Virus record (IMG/VR): IMGVR_UViG_3300042934_000625
Span: 1-25,196 of that record
Origin: a virus
Strand: one strand, 5' to 3'
DNA: 25,196 nucleotides
Shown here: piece after piece, positions 1 through 8,110 of the stretch
Layout of the letters: each line of letters begins with the position of its first letter
Position numbering within the stretch: position 1 is the stretch's first letter
Translations under genes and position numbers: made by a program
The notes under the pieces: model-generated
Seen by the model: only the letters and a program-made list of their open reading frames with translations
Databases searched by the model: none
What the model was told of the DNA's origin: nothing

Positions 1-134
1 AAGGTGCCTCGGCCCAGGTTCCACTGCAGGAACCCGAAGCTGATGCCCTGGCCGTCGAAATTGCCCGACAGGGCCCCGTAGCCGCCGCCCTCAAAGGCGG
101 CGGTGATGGCGAAGCATTTCTCTTCGGTGGTCAA
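1..134 (-). CDS. Endolysin, N-terminal part (gene continues beyond the left edge)
   Basis: The first 44 codons of a gene are present. The peptide contains AITAAFEGGGYGALSGNF followed by DGQGISFGFLQWNLGRG, a pattern I recognise from lysozyme-like phage peptidoglycan hydrolases in which a Glu near the N terminus precedes an NFDGQG-SFG-LQWN segment. The product would cleave peptidoglycan at the end of infection. The start is TTG (minus strand 134-132). Its T and G form part of the TGA stop of the holin gene, and AAGGAG sits about seven bases upstream inside the holin's last codons, so the two genes are translationally coupled. The catalytic C-terminal part is outside the window, so the exact hydrolase class cannot be decided. 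The position directly after a holin-like gene supports the lysis assignment. Confidence 0.75.
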   Translation of the reverse strand, partial: MTTEEKCFAITAAFEGGGYGALSGNFDGQGISFGFLQWNLGRGT

Positions 135-397
135 CGGGGGACTCCTTTCATCACGAGGGCGATCGCCGCGGCGGTCAGGGTCGAGGTGAGGACGGCGGTC
201 ACGATGCCGAGCAGCCAGAGCCGCCAGCCTTCCAGGGCCTTCACCCGCTTCTCCAGGTCTTCGATGCGGGCCAGCGCACCGCCGGGGGTCTGAAGGGTGC
301 CCATCCAGGCCTCGACCAGGGCGTCGATCTTCTTCTCGATGCGCATCCTCCAGTCGTCGTCGGCAGCGGGAATCCGCGTGGTCAGTTCATCAGGCAT
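131..397 (-). CDS. XhlA-type holin / membrane protein of the lysis cassette
   Basis: This 88-residue protein has a charged N-terminal half (about residues 14-57) with a heptad-like helix containing IEDLEKRVKALEGW. One hydrophobic segment follows at about residues 58-84 (LWLLGIVTAVLTSTLTAAAI), ending in a short basic tail. This is the layout of the haemolysin XhlA family: a cytoplasmic coiled coil with a single C-terminal membrane anchor, found in phage lysis cassettes as a holin or holin partner. GAGGAGG precedes the ATG at a good distance. The gene begins shortly after the stop of the metallopeptidase-like gene and overlaps the endolysin start by four bases (TTGA). It may be a canonical holin or an accessory factor; the sequence alone does not distinguish these. 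Confidence 0.75.
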   Translation of the reverse strand: MPDELTTRIPAADDDWRMRIEKKIDALVEAWMGTLQTPGGALARIEDLEKRVKALEGWRLWLLGIVTAVLTSTLTAAAIALVMKGVPR

Positions 398-406
398 GCG
401 CCCTCC

Positions 407-1297
407 TCAATCCAGCGTGTAGCCAGGGGCGTAGGGCGCCCAGCTATTGTTGATGCTCTGGTGCCAGTCGTGCGCGCCCGTCTGGGCCACCAGCACGCCG
501 TCCGTGGCGCGGCGGAACTCCCACCAACCGGCCGCCGCGTCGCCCTGGTGCTGCCAGCGCAGGGTGCCCGGCTGCATGCCGAACTTCCGGACGAAGGCGG
601 ATAGGCCGGGCAGCAGCTGCAGGCGCTTCTTGAGGCCGGCGATCGCCAGCGGGTCGTTGAAGCCGGGCATCACCGGGCCGGGCTCGGGCGGCACGCCGCT
701 GACGCCTCGGGTGCAGCCCACGCCGAGCAGCGCGCGGTAGGCGTCGGCGAACCGCTCCCACGGCCCCTCATGCACGCCGTTGGCCTGCAGCCAGGGGAAG
801 GCGGTGGCATTGTGCGCCGTGCCGTCCTGGGCGAACAGGCGCTCGAAGTGCTGTTCCACCTCGCGCAGCGCCGGCACGCCGAGCCACAGCCGAGCCCAGT
901 AATGCAAGGCGTGGCCCTGCTCGTGAGAGAGCGCCGCCGGCATGCGGTAGGGGTCGCTGACGGTCGGGTCGTAGTAGGGAATCCAGACGTGCAGCTCGCC
1001 GGCCGCGTCGGGCGACTGGCAATAGGCGCCCCAGCTGGCCGGCCACCCCGATGGGCGCGGCAGGGCCCCCGACCAGATGCGCCACGTGACGCGGCCGAAG
1101 AAGTCGTTGGGCGGAACCATCAGCCCCCCGGCGTCGCGCCGGCAGTAAGCCTCCCAGGCCTCGGCCATGAACTGATCCTCGAGCGCCTGGTAGTAGCTCG
1201 TCTTGCCGCACTGCTGCGTGAGCGGGTAGTCGTCATCGTAGTGACGCATCAAGGTGGTGCCCCACCTCAGGGTAACGGGGTAGTCGCGCTGCGCCAT
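407..1297 (-). CDS. HExxH zinc metallopeptidase-like protein of unknown role
   Basis: This 296-residue protein contains ALSHEQGHALHYW at residues 122-134. That is an HExxH zinc-binding motif (His125, Glu126, His129), followed 52 residues later by WERFADAYRAL, where Glu181 could be the third ligand as in gluzincin-type peptidases. No signal peptide or membrane segment is visible. The first ~110 residues are rich in Trp and Tyr. The last ~90 contain a GWWEFRRATDG stretch that may form a small beta domain. I chose the ATG at 1297 because GGAGG stands seven bases upstream and the longer open frame is low-complexity. The gene lies between tail-tip genes and the holin, just after a terminator. A role in tail-tip penetration, fibre processing or lysis is possible. 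I do not recognise a named family. Confidence 0.7.
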   Translation of the reverse strand: MAQRDYPVTLRWGTTLMRHYDDDYPLTQQCGKTSYYQALEDQFMAEAWEAYCRRDAGGLMVPPNDFFGRVTWRIWSGALPRPSGWPASWGAYCQSPDAAGELHVWIPYYDPTVSDPYRMPAALSHEQGHALHYWARLWLGVPALREVEQHFERLFAQDGTAHNATAFPWLQANGVHEGPWERFADAYRALLGVGCTRGVSGVPPEPGPVMPGFNDPLAIAGLKKRLQLLPGLSAFVRKFGMQPGTLRWQHQGDAAAGWWEFRRATDGVLVAQTGAHDWHQSINNSWAPYAPGYTLD

Positions 1298-1312
1298 GGG
1301 CACCTCCGATGG

Positions 1313-1338
1313 GCAAGAAAAAGCGCCCCGGAGGGCGC
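1313..1338 (-). terminator. Rho-independent terminator after the tail-tip genes
   Basis: On the minus strand a perfect 6-bp stem GCGCCC / GGGCGC with a four-base loop (plus-strand positions 1323-1338) is followed by TTTTTCTTG. It lies a few bases after the TAA stop at 1344 and just before the ribosome binding site of the metallopeptidase-like gene. It would end or attenuate the late structural transcript. Because the lysis genes lie downstream on the same strand, they need read-through, antitermination or their own promoter, and I see no clear promoter. Confidence 0.75.
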
Positions 1339-1343
1339 GGCGG

Positions 1344-1559
1344 TTACGGGATGGGCTCAGCTTCCGGCTCGGGGGGCGGCAGCTCTGAGTACGACAAATA
1401 GACGACGGTCGGCTCGCCAACCAGCGGCGTGTAGCCGGCGGGGACATAGCTCGAAACGCCGGTGCGGCACATCCCCTCGGGCGGTGCAGGCTCGTTGGTC
1501 AGGTCAGGCGAGAGGGCATCGCCCTCCAGCGCCCAGGTGGTTATGAAGTGCGCGATCAT
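1344..1559 (-). CDS. Small hypothetical protein after the tail-fibre gene
   Basis: This 71-residue protein ends in an acidic, Pro-rich tail (ELPPPEPEAEPIP). I do not recognise a family. GAGGAGG is placed seven bases before the ATG, and the ribosome binding site overlaps the stop region of the upstream gene, which makes translation credible. It is the last gene before the terminator at 1313-1338. The middle part contains YVPAGYTPLVGEPTVVYL, which could be a small beta structure. A minor tail-tip component is possible from position only. Confidence 0.6.
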   Translation of the reverse strand: MIAHFITTWALEGDALSPDLTNEPAPPEGMCRTGVSSYVPAGYTPLVGEPTVVYLSYSELPPPEPEAEPIP

Positions 1560-1570
1560 GCAAGGCCTCC

Positions 1571-2305
1571 TCAGGCGAATGTAAGGGCGAACATGGCGGA
1601 GTTGTTGCCGCTGAGCGTCTGAGCGGCACCCGAGCCGCCGTCAGCGCCGATGGCGTAATAGCCCGTGTTGTTGCCCACCGAGCCGTAAAGCTTGATGCGA
1701 ATTGCGAGTCGCTCGCCGCTGGCAACGGCATAACCGGCGCCATAGTCGAGCGCCCTCACTTGGACCGTCAGCTGGTTCGCGGTCCCGATGGGGCCGGATG
1801 CCAGCGTGGCACCGGTTCCGGTTGCGAACGTGTGCAAAGTCGTCACTACGCCGGCCGCGCTAATTTTCTCCAGGATGATGTCATAGCCCTGGAGGCGCGT
1901 GACGTTGGAACCAGTATTTGCAAGGCCGATCGGCAGCTTGGCGAACAGCCCTTTCACCGTGCAGGCGTCGTGAGCGGGCAAGATATACCGCTTATCGAAC
2001 ACCTGAACGACAGTCGTGCTGGCCGTTGAGGTCTGTACCAGGGAGTCGGCCGACATCGTGCGCGGGCGGTAATACTCGTTGGCGTACTTGACCAGCGTGA
2101 GATCGCCGTCCGAGGACACGGTGGCAAAGGTAAAAGCGGCCGTAGCTGTCCGCAGTCGCAGCATCAGAGCGTTTTCGGCCGGAGAAGTGAAGGGGCCCTG
2201 AATCAGGGTGGCCACGGCGGCGTCGTGCTGCGTCTCCAAGTGGTTGAGCAGGGTATCAGTGATCGTCTCGTCGTCGACCCAGGTATGTGGCGTGTAGCCC
2301 GACAT
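1571..2305 (-). CDS. Tail-tip / fibre-like structural protein
   Basis: This 244-residue protein opens with SGYTPHTWVDDETITDTLLN, the kind of N terminus seen in phage minor tail and fibre proteins that carry a short helical attachment segment (TPHTWVDGETIT followed by a helix). The rest is rich in Ala, Thr, Gly and Val with alternating hydrophobic residues and no cysteine-rich or catalytic motif, consistent with a beta-sandwich head domain. The final third (TGYYAIGADGGSGAAQTLSG) is Gly-rich. GGGAGGG precedes the ATG. It follows the tail hub and another tail-tip gene, so a receptor-contacting or distal tail role is likely. No long triple-helical repeat is visible, so it is shorter than a classical fibre. 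Confidence 0.65.
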   Translation of the reverse strand: MSGYTPHTWVDDETITDTLLNHLETQHDAAVATLIQGPFTSPAENALMLRLRTATAAFTFATVSSDGDLTLVKYANEYYRPRTMSADSLVQTSTASTTVVQVFDKRYILPAHDACTVKGLFAKLPIGLANTGSNVTRLQGYDIILEKISAAGVVTTLHTFATGTGATLASGPIGTANQLTVQVRALDYGAGYAVASGERLAIRIKLYGSVGNNTGYYAIGADGGSGAAQTLSGNNSAMFALTFA

Positions 2306-2315
2306 GCTTCCCTCC

Positions 2316-2825
2316 CTATGCCGCGCCCCACGTGAGGTCCCACGTGAAGGTCACGGCGATCGCCGTCGTCTTCGGAATCGGCTCGCCGAGCACCACCCGG
2401 CAGTACATCGTGCCGGCGGCCGCGGCGTTGAAGAGCCCAGCCTCGGTGAGCGTGCTGCCATTGGCGGTTGTCGAGCCCAGGTAGTACTTGACCGTGAGCT
2501 TGCCGGCGCCCTTGGCTCGAGTCGTGAGCGCCTCGCGCGCCACCTCGGCGCCGAGGGTCGTGTCGCCCGGCGTCACCGCCGTGCTCGACGTGCCCACTGC
2601 GAAGTGCGACGGGCCGGCCACGGCGTCGCCATACATCAGATCTCGGATGAGGTTCAGCCCAGAGCCGACCACCAGGTTGTGCACCTGCTGCCGGCCCAGG
2701 TGCTGGCCCGTGGCGACGTCCCACGTGTCAGCGGTGACGTTCACCCGAGCAAGCACGAGCTCCACGCCGGTGACGGATAGGGTGACGGCCAGGAAGGCCT
2801 GCCGCACCCGCTGCCAGAATTTCAT
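2316..2825 (-). CDS. Minor tail / tail-tip protein
   Basis: This 169-residue protein contains HNLVVGSGLNLIRDLMYG (about residues 49-66), followed by HFAVGTSSTAVTPGDTTLG and a beta-rich C-terminal half with LTEAGLFNAA. This arrangement is familiar from small tail-appendage proteins of siphoviruses in which a helix-containing N terminus precedes a jelly-roll-like domain. I do not assign a named family. The ATG at 2825 overlaps the stop of the tail hub gene by one base (TGATG), which fixes the start by coupling; the longer open frame is a shadow of the hub gene. The N terminus is moderately hydrophobic (FLAVTLSVTGVELVLA) but not a convincing signal peptide. Confidence 0.65.
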   Translation of the reverse strand: MKFWQRVRQAFLAVTLSVTGVELVLARVNVTADTWDVATGQHLGRQQVHNLVVGSGLNLIRDLMYGDAVAGPSHFAVGTSSTAVTPGDTTLGAEVAREALTTRAKGAGKLTVKYYLGSTTANGSTLTEAGLFNAAAAGTMYCRVVLGEPIPKTTAIAVTFTWDLTWGAA

Positions 2826-4261
2826 CAGCCCACCTCGCTGTAGTTCACGCGGGCGTGGCCCACTCGTCTCTCGGGGGCCGCGCTGGTGTAGGTCAGCGCC
2901 TCGGCGCACGTCACGGCCTGGGTGTTCTGCCGGAGCAGCACCACGACCTCGTTCTCGCGAATGACGAGCCGGCGCCCCTGCTCGGCGAAGCCCTTGAAGA
3001 GGGCCTCCCACCCGCCGAAGGACTCGCCCGAGAGCGCCTTCACGCGGTAGACGAGGGTTCGGCCGTCGCGGTCGCTGGCCCTCACGTTGTCGATCAGGTA
3101 GCTGCCGGCGAGGCCGTGGTCGGTCACGTTGATGGGCAGGAGCTGGCCGGCGGCCAGGCCGTCGTCATCCGTTTCGAACTCGACCACCTCGGGGATCTCG
3201 CCGTACTTGCGGAGCAGGCCCGACGCGGCGGCCGTCGCCATTTCCTCGCTGTCGATGTTCGGCTGGTCCGTCACGGCCTCGAAAACGCCCGTGCCGCCGT
3301 TCTCCTGAGCCTGCATGGCCGCGATCGCCGAGTCATCCTGAGCGGTGACGACGATCGGGAACATGCCCTGGTAGGTGACCGAAACGATGTTGGCGCTCGT
3401 GAGCTTGGTCCCGCTGTCGTCCTGCTTGATGAGCGGATCGCCCTTGTTCCAGTAGAAGTCCTTGCCCGAGTCCACGCCGCCGATGCCGATGGTCTTGGGC
3501 ACGCCGCCCACCGAGATCGCCGTGGGCTGAACGCCTACCGGGAACTTCAGCGGCCAGGAGCGGGTTTCGCCGTCGCCCTTGAACGTCTCCGTACGGCTGT
3601 CCGTGAGGTCGTAGCCGGCGCGGACAATCTGCTTGTTCCGGTACTGGCTGCGGTTCCGCTTGACCGTCAGGTTGCGGAAGTTGCTCGAGCTGTCGCTCAG
3701 CCCGAACGGCGCCGCGTTCGTCTCGCGGGCGAAGAAGTGCAAAACCTTGTTGTAGTCGATGTACCAGGAGTAGCCGGTCAGCTCGGCCAGGTTGTTGAAG
3801 GCCTCGGCGACCGTTTGGTAGTTGAAGACGGCCTTCTCGATGAGCGGGCCGTCCTGGACGTAGGCGGTGGTGATGCCCTCGCCGGCCAGATCCTTCGTGA
3901 CGATGTCGATCACGATGTCGCCCATCGTCTGGCCCACGACCTCGTAGACCCGCGCGACGTGGTGACGGTCGGCGATCGCGTTGTAGTCGACGCAGTTCAC
4001 CGAGTAGGCCAGCCGGGCGACGGGGCCCGACAGGCGCTTCTCGGAGAAGTCCTCGACGAATCCCGCGAAGGCTCGGGGGGTGCCGTTGAGGATGACGACC
4101 TCCTGGCCGATCACTGGGCGCGCGCTGGGCGGCCCCAGGAGATCGAACCCGCAGGTGTTGCGCCGGTTCAGCGCGTCGCTGATGGTCAGGCTGTCGGCCT
4201 GGAGGTAGCCCGTCCCAAAGGCGGACATCTCCAGGCCGGCGATCGTCATCGTCAGGCTCAT
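2825..4261 (-). CDS. Tail hub / baseplate-like tail protein
   Basis: This 478-residue protein starts MSLTMTIAGLE and contains YLQADSLTISDALNRR, SVNCVDYNAIADR, GYSWYIDYNKVLHFF and RNKQIVRAGYDLTD. It ends near VYRVKALSGESFGGW and a variable tail. I recognise these as features of a common siphovirus tail protein encoded directly after the tape measure, probably a gp27-like hub at the distal end of the tube. Middle strands (FKGDGETRSWPLKFPV, VTYQGMFPIVV) fit beta-rich hub domains. No lysozyme motif is present. The ATG overlaps the tape measure stop by four bases (ATGA), so I use it rather than the upstream ATG, which would add 14 residues. The hub would close the tube and hold the tail-tip proteins encoded next. 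Confidence 0.8.
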   Translation of the reverse strand: MSLTMTIAGLEMSAFGTGYLQADSLTISDALNRRNTCGFDLLGPPSARPVIGQEVVILNGTPRAFAGFVEDFSEKRLSGPVARLAYSVNCVDYNAIADRHHVARVYEVVGQTMGDIVIDIVTKDLAGEGITTAYVQDGPLIEKAVFNYQTVAEAFNNLAELTGYSWYIDYNKVLHFFARETNAAPFGLSDSSSNFRNLTVKRNRSQYRNKQIVRAGYDLTDSRTETFKGDGETRSWPLKFPVGVQPTAISVGGVPKTIGIGGVDSGKDFYWNKGDPLIKQDDSGTKLTSANIVSVTYQGMFPIVVTAQDDSAIAAMQAQENGGTGVFEAVTDQPNIDSEEMATAAASGLLRKYGEIPEVVEFETDDDGLAAGQLLPINVTDHGLAGSYLIDNVRASDRDGRTLVYRVKALSGESFGGWEALFKGFAEQGRRLVIRENEVVVLLRQNTQAVTCAEALTYTSAAPERRVGHARVNYSEVG

Positions 4262-7200
4262 CCGATTTTCACCCCTCTGCGCCGGAGCTCGTCGACCATC
4301 CACTCCATGAAGGACTCGGCATCCTGGCGGGAGCCGCTTCCCTGGTACTGGAGCGTGATGTAGGTGTCACCGCCCCCGCCCGCGTAGGCAGGCGTATGGG
4401 CGGCGATCCCCGCGCCGAGCTGTGAGAATACCGGCGTGCTCAGCGGCAGAACCGCTTCCTTGTGCTTGCCCTCGCCCACCACGGCGAGCGTGGGCGAGCC
4501 GATGACGCCGCCCTCGGCCAGCATGGGGATCTGGGGGATGTTGAAGCCGCCCCAGCCCTTGCCGCCGATGCCCGGCACCCAGTCAGGCACCTGGATCTGA
4601 ATGCGGTTGATGCCGCGAATCAGCGTGTTGATGGTGGCGATCATGGCGTTGAAAGCGCCCTTGAACACCCCTGTGATGCCGTCCCAGACAGCCCGGATCG
4701 GGCTCTCCGCCCAGGCGAAGGCAGCGACGAGCGCCTCGGCAACGACGCGCGCGCCCGCCGCCATCCCGTCCCACAAGGGCTTGAGGAAGCCGGTAATCGC
4801 GTTCCACGTCCCGCTGATGGCGCCCCAGATTGCCGACATGGCGCCGCCGACGACGCTGGAGATTCCACCCCAGACAGCAGTTGCGACACCGGCGATCCCC
4901 TCCCAGACCGGGAGCAGGAAAGCCGAGATGGCTTCCCAGTTCTCGTAGAGCAGCTGACCCGCGATGATGGCTCCCGCGATGCCCGCGGCGATGAGCGTGA
5001 TCGGCCAGATGGCCGCGCTGATTGCCACGCCCACGGCGGTAAAGGCTCCCGCGAGGAACGTGCCGATGACCGGCACGGCCGCCACGATGGCCGGAACCAC
5101 CGAGGTCCCGATGAAGCCGGCCAGGCCTGCGAGCAGGGGAGTCAGCTCGTTGACCGCCGCGCCGATCTTGATGGCTGCACCGGACAGGTCGCCGAACTTC
5201 CCTACCGCCGCGAGTACTGGACCCTCGATGGTGACGCCCAGGCCGTCCGCGAACGTCTTCAACCCGTCCTTCAGGCCATTGACGGCGTTCATAACGTCGG
5301 TGGTGTTGTCGCGGAGATCGCCCATGAACTTCACGAAGCCGGTGGGCTTCGGAGGCTTGAGCGCTTCGATCTTCTGCTGCAGTTCCCACACCGCGAACGA
5401 AGCGGGGCTGAAGCCGTTGGCCGCCAGCTCCTCGAGCTGCTTCTCGTAGATGCTGAGCTTCGCCGCGCCCGCGTTGAAGGTTTCCCCCAGCACGGCCGCC
5501 TTGGCGTCGACGACGGTCAAGTCCTTCGTCATGTCGGCGAAGGACTTGCTGACGTCGAAGGTCGCCACCTTGGACTCGTCTGCCGCCTTGCGGTAGCCCT
5601 TCCACTGCTCGGTCAGCTTCAGCACGATCGGGTTCGTCGCGCCCAAGCTCTGCCGGAGGACGTTGATGGTCTTCTCCAGCGCCGAGGCGCTCTCGGCGCT
5701 GACGTTGATCGACTCGCCGAAGAGCGCCGCCCGCTCGCGGATGTCCTTCATCTCCCTGTTGAGTGCCGTCAGGGCGCCCACGTTGCCGGAGAAAGCCTTC
5801 AGCGCCGCCTGGCCGTTGTCGAGCGCCTCCATCTGCACCTGCAGACCCTTGAGCGTGCTCACGAGCCCCTGGAAGCGCTTATCCGTTGGCGCAACGCCCT
5901 TCTCGGTCAGGCCTCTCAGGCCATCCGTCAGCGCGGCGATCTTCTTGGGAATGGTGTCGAGCGCCGTCCAACCGCTCAGCGCGGCCGTCATGTCGATGCC
6001 CTTCAGCTTGCCGCCGATGTCCCCGAATGCCTTGCTGATGTCCTCGGCGTGCTTCTTCGCGTCGTCGGCCGCCTTCTTGGCCGCCTTGCCCATGCCGGCC
6101 GCGGCATCCGCCACGCCGGCAACGCCGGCCGCCGCGTGCGCAGGCAGTCCCCCGAAACCGGACTTGACCTTGGTCGTGAGCTGGCTCATGAAGCCGCTCA
6201 CGTTCGAGACCATGCCCGACACGGACGAGCCGACGCCAGCGGCCATGCCCTGGATGTGGGGGACGACCATCTGCGGCAGGCTGGAGACCGTGTTCGCCAC
6301 GTTGCCAGCCAGCTTCTTCAGCGGCGCCTTGACGGACTCGGGCAAGAGGTCAAAGACGGCCTTATAGGGGGCAATCAGGCTGTTGAACGCAGCAAGCGCC
6401 ACCTTGACGAAGAAGTCCCAGACGCCCCGTGCCACGTTCCCAAAGGTCACGAGCATGCCGCGCAGCCCGTTCAAGAGGCTGTTGAAGCCGGACTTGAGGG
6501 CGTCCCAGTTCCTGATGATGAGGTACGCCGCCGCACCGATGGCCGCGGCCGCCGCGATCAGAGGCACGAACGGCACCGCCGCTGCGATCGCCGCGGAGAC
6601 GAGGCCGCCCAGGGCGGGAATCACCGCCAGGGTGACAGCGGCACCGATGCCGATGACGGCCGCTTTCATCTCGGGCCCGAAGAGGCTCCACAGGCCGTCG
6701 AACAAGCCCTTGTCGGCGATCGCCGTCGCCAAGGCGTTCATCGCCTCGCCGCCGGTGTCGGCCATCATCTTCAGCGCCGGCATGAAGTTCTCGAAGATGG
6801 CGTCGCCCAGGTTCTCCAGCGCGGCCGAGGACTTCTCGACAGAGCCCTTGAAGGTCTTGCCGAAGGCGTCGGCGCTGCCGCCGAACTCCTTGTTCAGCTC
6901 CTTCAGGATGATCTTCTGGGCTTCCATCGTGCGCCCCGACTCCTGCAGGGTCTTGATGGTTTCCTTCTGACCCTCGGTGAACGAAACGCCCACCTTTTGG
7001 AGAGCGGACACGCCCTTGACGGGATCGTTGAGCGCCTTGCCCAGCTGCATGGCCGAGCTGGTGGCGTCCTGGCCCAGCGCCACGGACATATCGGCCATGA
7101 TCGCGGTGGTCTGGTTGAAGATGTCGTTGCCGGCGCCCACGCCGTTCTTGATGTTGGTGAAGGTGAGAAGCAGGTTCTCGCCCTTCTGAATCATCTCGCC

Positions 7201-7521
7201 CGACACACCCGTGGCGGCTTCGATGGAGTTGGCGAGATCGCTCATATGCTCGGCCGTGATGCCCGCCGCGCCGCCGGTCGACTTGATAGCCGCGGCGGTC
7301 TGGGCGTTGATCTGCTCGACCTCGGCCAGGTGCTCGATCGCACCCTTGGCGAAGTCGACCAGCCCGGAGCCGATAGCCTGCAGGCCGTCGGCGATGAGCT
7401 CGGCGCTCACCAGGGAGGGGATGAAGGACTTCTTGAGGCCGTCGGCGGCGTGGTCGATGGCTTGCGTGAAGTCCGCAGTGTCCGCGCTCAGCGTGACGTG
7501 AAGGCGTGCCGCTTCGGCCAT
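4258..7521 (-). CDS. Tail tape measure protein
   Basis: At 1087 residues this is the longest gene in the window. The N terminus (LHVTLSADTADFTQAIDHA) and residues to about 280 match the tape measure pattern of alternating helical segments (SDLANSIEAATGVS, LGKALNDPVKGVSALQKVGV). Hydrophobic stretches lie at about residues 285-337 and 805-860, and a Trp-spaced region with repeated W-GI/W-AI units follows at about 865-930. The C-terminal part carries AEGGVIGSPTLAVVGEGKHK, typical of tape measure C termini. The protein sets tail length inside the tube; by the usual rule of about 1.5 angstrom per residue the tail would be near 160 nm (inference). It starts three bases after the GT chaperone stop and ends overlapping the hub gene. 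Its middle is rich in Lys- and Ala-containing helices. No peptidase or lysozyme motif was seen. Confidence 0.93.
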   Translation of the reverse strand: MAEAARLHVTLSADTADFTQAIDHAADGLKKSFIPSLVSAELIADGLQAIGSGLVDFAKGAIEHLAEVEQINAQTAAAIKSTGGAAGITAEHMSDLANSIEAATGVSGEMIQKGENLLLTFTNIKNGVGAGNDIFNQTTAIMADMSVALGQDATSSAMQLGKALNDPVKGVSALQKVGVSFTEGQKETIKTLQESGRTMEAQKIILKELNKEFGGSADAFGKTFKGSVEKSSAALENLGDAIFENFMPALKMMADTGGEAMNALATAIADKGLFDGLWSLFGPEMKAAVIGIGAAVTLAVIPALGGLVSAAIAAAVPFVPLIAAAAAIGAAAYLIIRNWDALKSGFNSLLNGLRGMLVTFGNVARGVWDFFVKVALAAFNSLIAPYKAVFDLLPESVKAPLKKLAGNVANTVSSLPQMVVPHIQGMAAGVGSSVSGMVSNVSGFMSQLTTKVKSGFGGLPAHAAAGVAGVADAAAGMGKAAKKAADDAKKHAEDISKAFGDIGGKLKGIDMTAALSGWTALDTIPKKIAALTDGLRGLTEKGVAPTDKRFQGLVSTLKGLQVQMEALDNGQAALKAFSGNVGALTALNREMKDIRERAALFGESINVSAESASALEKTINVLRQSLGATNPIVLKLTEQWKGYRKAADESKVATFDVSKSFADMTKDLTVVDAKAAVLGETFNAGAAKLSIYEKQLEELAANGFSPASFAVWELQQKIEALKPPKPTGFVKFMGDLRDNTTDVMNAVNGLKDGLKTFADGLGVTIEGPVLAAVGKFGDLSGAAIKIGAAVNELTPLLAGLAGFIGTSVVPAIVAAVPVIGTFLAGAFTAVGVAISAAIWPITLIAAGIAGAIIAGQLLYENWEAISAFLLPVWEGIAGVATAVWGGISSVVGGAMSAIWGAISGTWNAITGFLKPLWDGMAAGARVVAEALVAAFAWAESPIRAVWDGITGVFKGAFNAMIATINTLIRGINRIQIQVPDWVPGIGGKGWGGFNIPQIPMLAEGGVIGSPTLAVVGEGKHKEAVLPLSTPVFSQLGAGIAAHTPAYAGGGGDTYITLQYQGSGSRQDAESFMEWMVDELRRRGVKIG

Positions 7522-7524
7522 GCT

Positions 7525-8093
7525 CTACCTGCCCTTCTTCCCCTTGGCCTTTTGCTTTTTGGCCTGCTGTTCGGCTTCCCAGTGGCGCTGCTTCTGGAGC
7601 GCGATCAGCTCGGTCAGCTCGACCGAGTCGATGCGCTTCAGAAGCTCGCTCGCGGTGCACCCCCAGCGGTCGGCGACTTCTAGGACGAAGCGGCGCTCGG
7701 GGTTTCGGATGAGTTTCCCTGGGCGGTCTCCACGGCCTTTTCACCCAGGCCGGAGAGAGTGATCACCTTCAGGGCGATGCGCTGGAGCACCTCGCCGTTC
7801 TTCTCGCGCAGCTCGTCGATGTCGGCCGCGGTGAAGAGGCGCTCGCCGGTCTGCGGGTCGCGCGCGCCGTCCACGACGAAGTCGTTGATGAGCGGCACCA
7901 TCGCCTTATTGGTGGCGACCTTGGCGGCCTCACCGTCGCCGCCGCCGCCGTTCTGGAAGACGGCATCGAGGAACTTCTCGCGGGTGCGGCCGCTCATGCC
8001 GGTGACCTTGATGGTGACGCCCCACTCGGGGATGGTCATCGACTCGGACTTGATGTCGGAAGCGGCCAGGATCTTGGCTTTCAGGGTAGTCAT
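7525..8093 (-). CDS. Tail assembly chaperone GT, made by -1 frameshift
   Basis: A -1 shift at the heptamer GGGAAAC (plus-strand 7713-7719) joins the G chaperone to a second open frame that ends with TAG at 7527-7525, giving about 189 residues. The added part begins KLIRNPERRFVLEVADRWG and contains CTASELLKRIDSVELTEL. This is the typical T domain of such chaperones, followed by a Lys-rich tail with KKQKAKGKKGR. The frame contains no good start codon of its own, which supports the frameshift. By analogy with lambda gpG/gpGT, the T part binds tube subunits and the G part coats the tape measure during assembly. The tape measure ATG is only three bases downstream. Coordinates cover both frames; the coding path repeats one base at the shift. 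Confidence 0.85.
7680..8093 (-). CDS. Tail assembly chaperone G
   Basis: This 137-residue protein is the unshifted product, with AAGGAG in its ribosome binding site. It has a mixed alpha/beta N-terminal part (IPEWGVTIKVTGMSGRTREK) and a central helical region (DIDELREKNGEVLQRIALKV). The last ~15 residues are low-complexity Ser, Thr and Ala, as is usual beyond the shift site. Its position between the tail tube genes and the tape measure is that of lambda G. In assembly it is expected to bind the tape measure in large excess over GT. The sequence is not close to lambda gpG, so the call rests on gene order, length and the frameshift. Confidence 0.85.
   Translation of the reverse strand: MTTLKAKILAASDIKSESMTIPEWGVTIKVTGMSGRTREKFLDAVFQNGGGGDGEAAKVATNKAMVPLINDFVVDGARDPQTGERLFTAADIDELREKNGEVLQRIALKVITLSGLGEKAVETAQGNSSETPSAASS
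7713..7719 (-). promoter_or_regulatory. Programmed -1 ribosomal slippery site GGGAAAC
   Basis: On the minus strand the G gene reads CAG GGA AAC, so the heptamer G-GGA-AAC fits the X XXY YYZ rule (X=G, Y=A, Z=C) in the correct phase. Slippage places the ribosome in the T frame, which stays open to 7525. GGGAAAC is among the sites known from tail chaperone pairs. I did not find an obvious stimulatory pseudoknot by eye, although the downstream 60 bases are GC-rich. Confidence 0.88.
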
Positions 8094-8110
8094 TGTGTCG
8101 TGTTCTCCTT

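Noticed and set aside
4462-7683. 1073-codon plus-strand open frame opposite the tape measure
   Set aside because: It mirrors the tape measure in antisense; high GC makes such shadows common, its composition is Arg/Gly/His/Asp-rich without domains, and it has no ribosome site.
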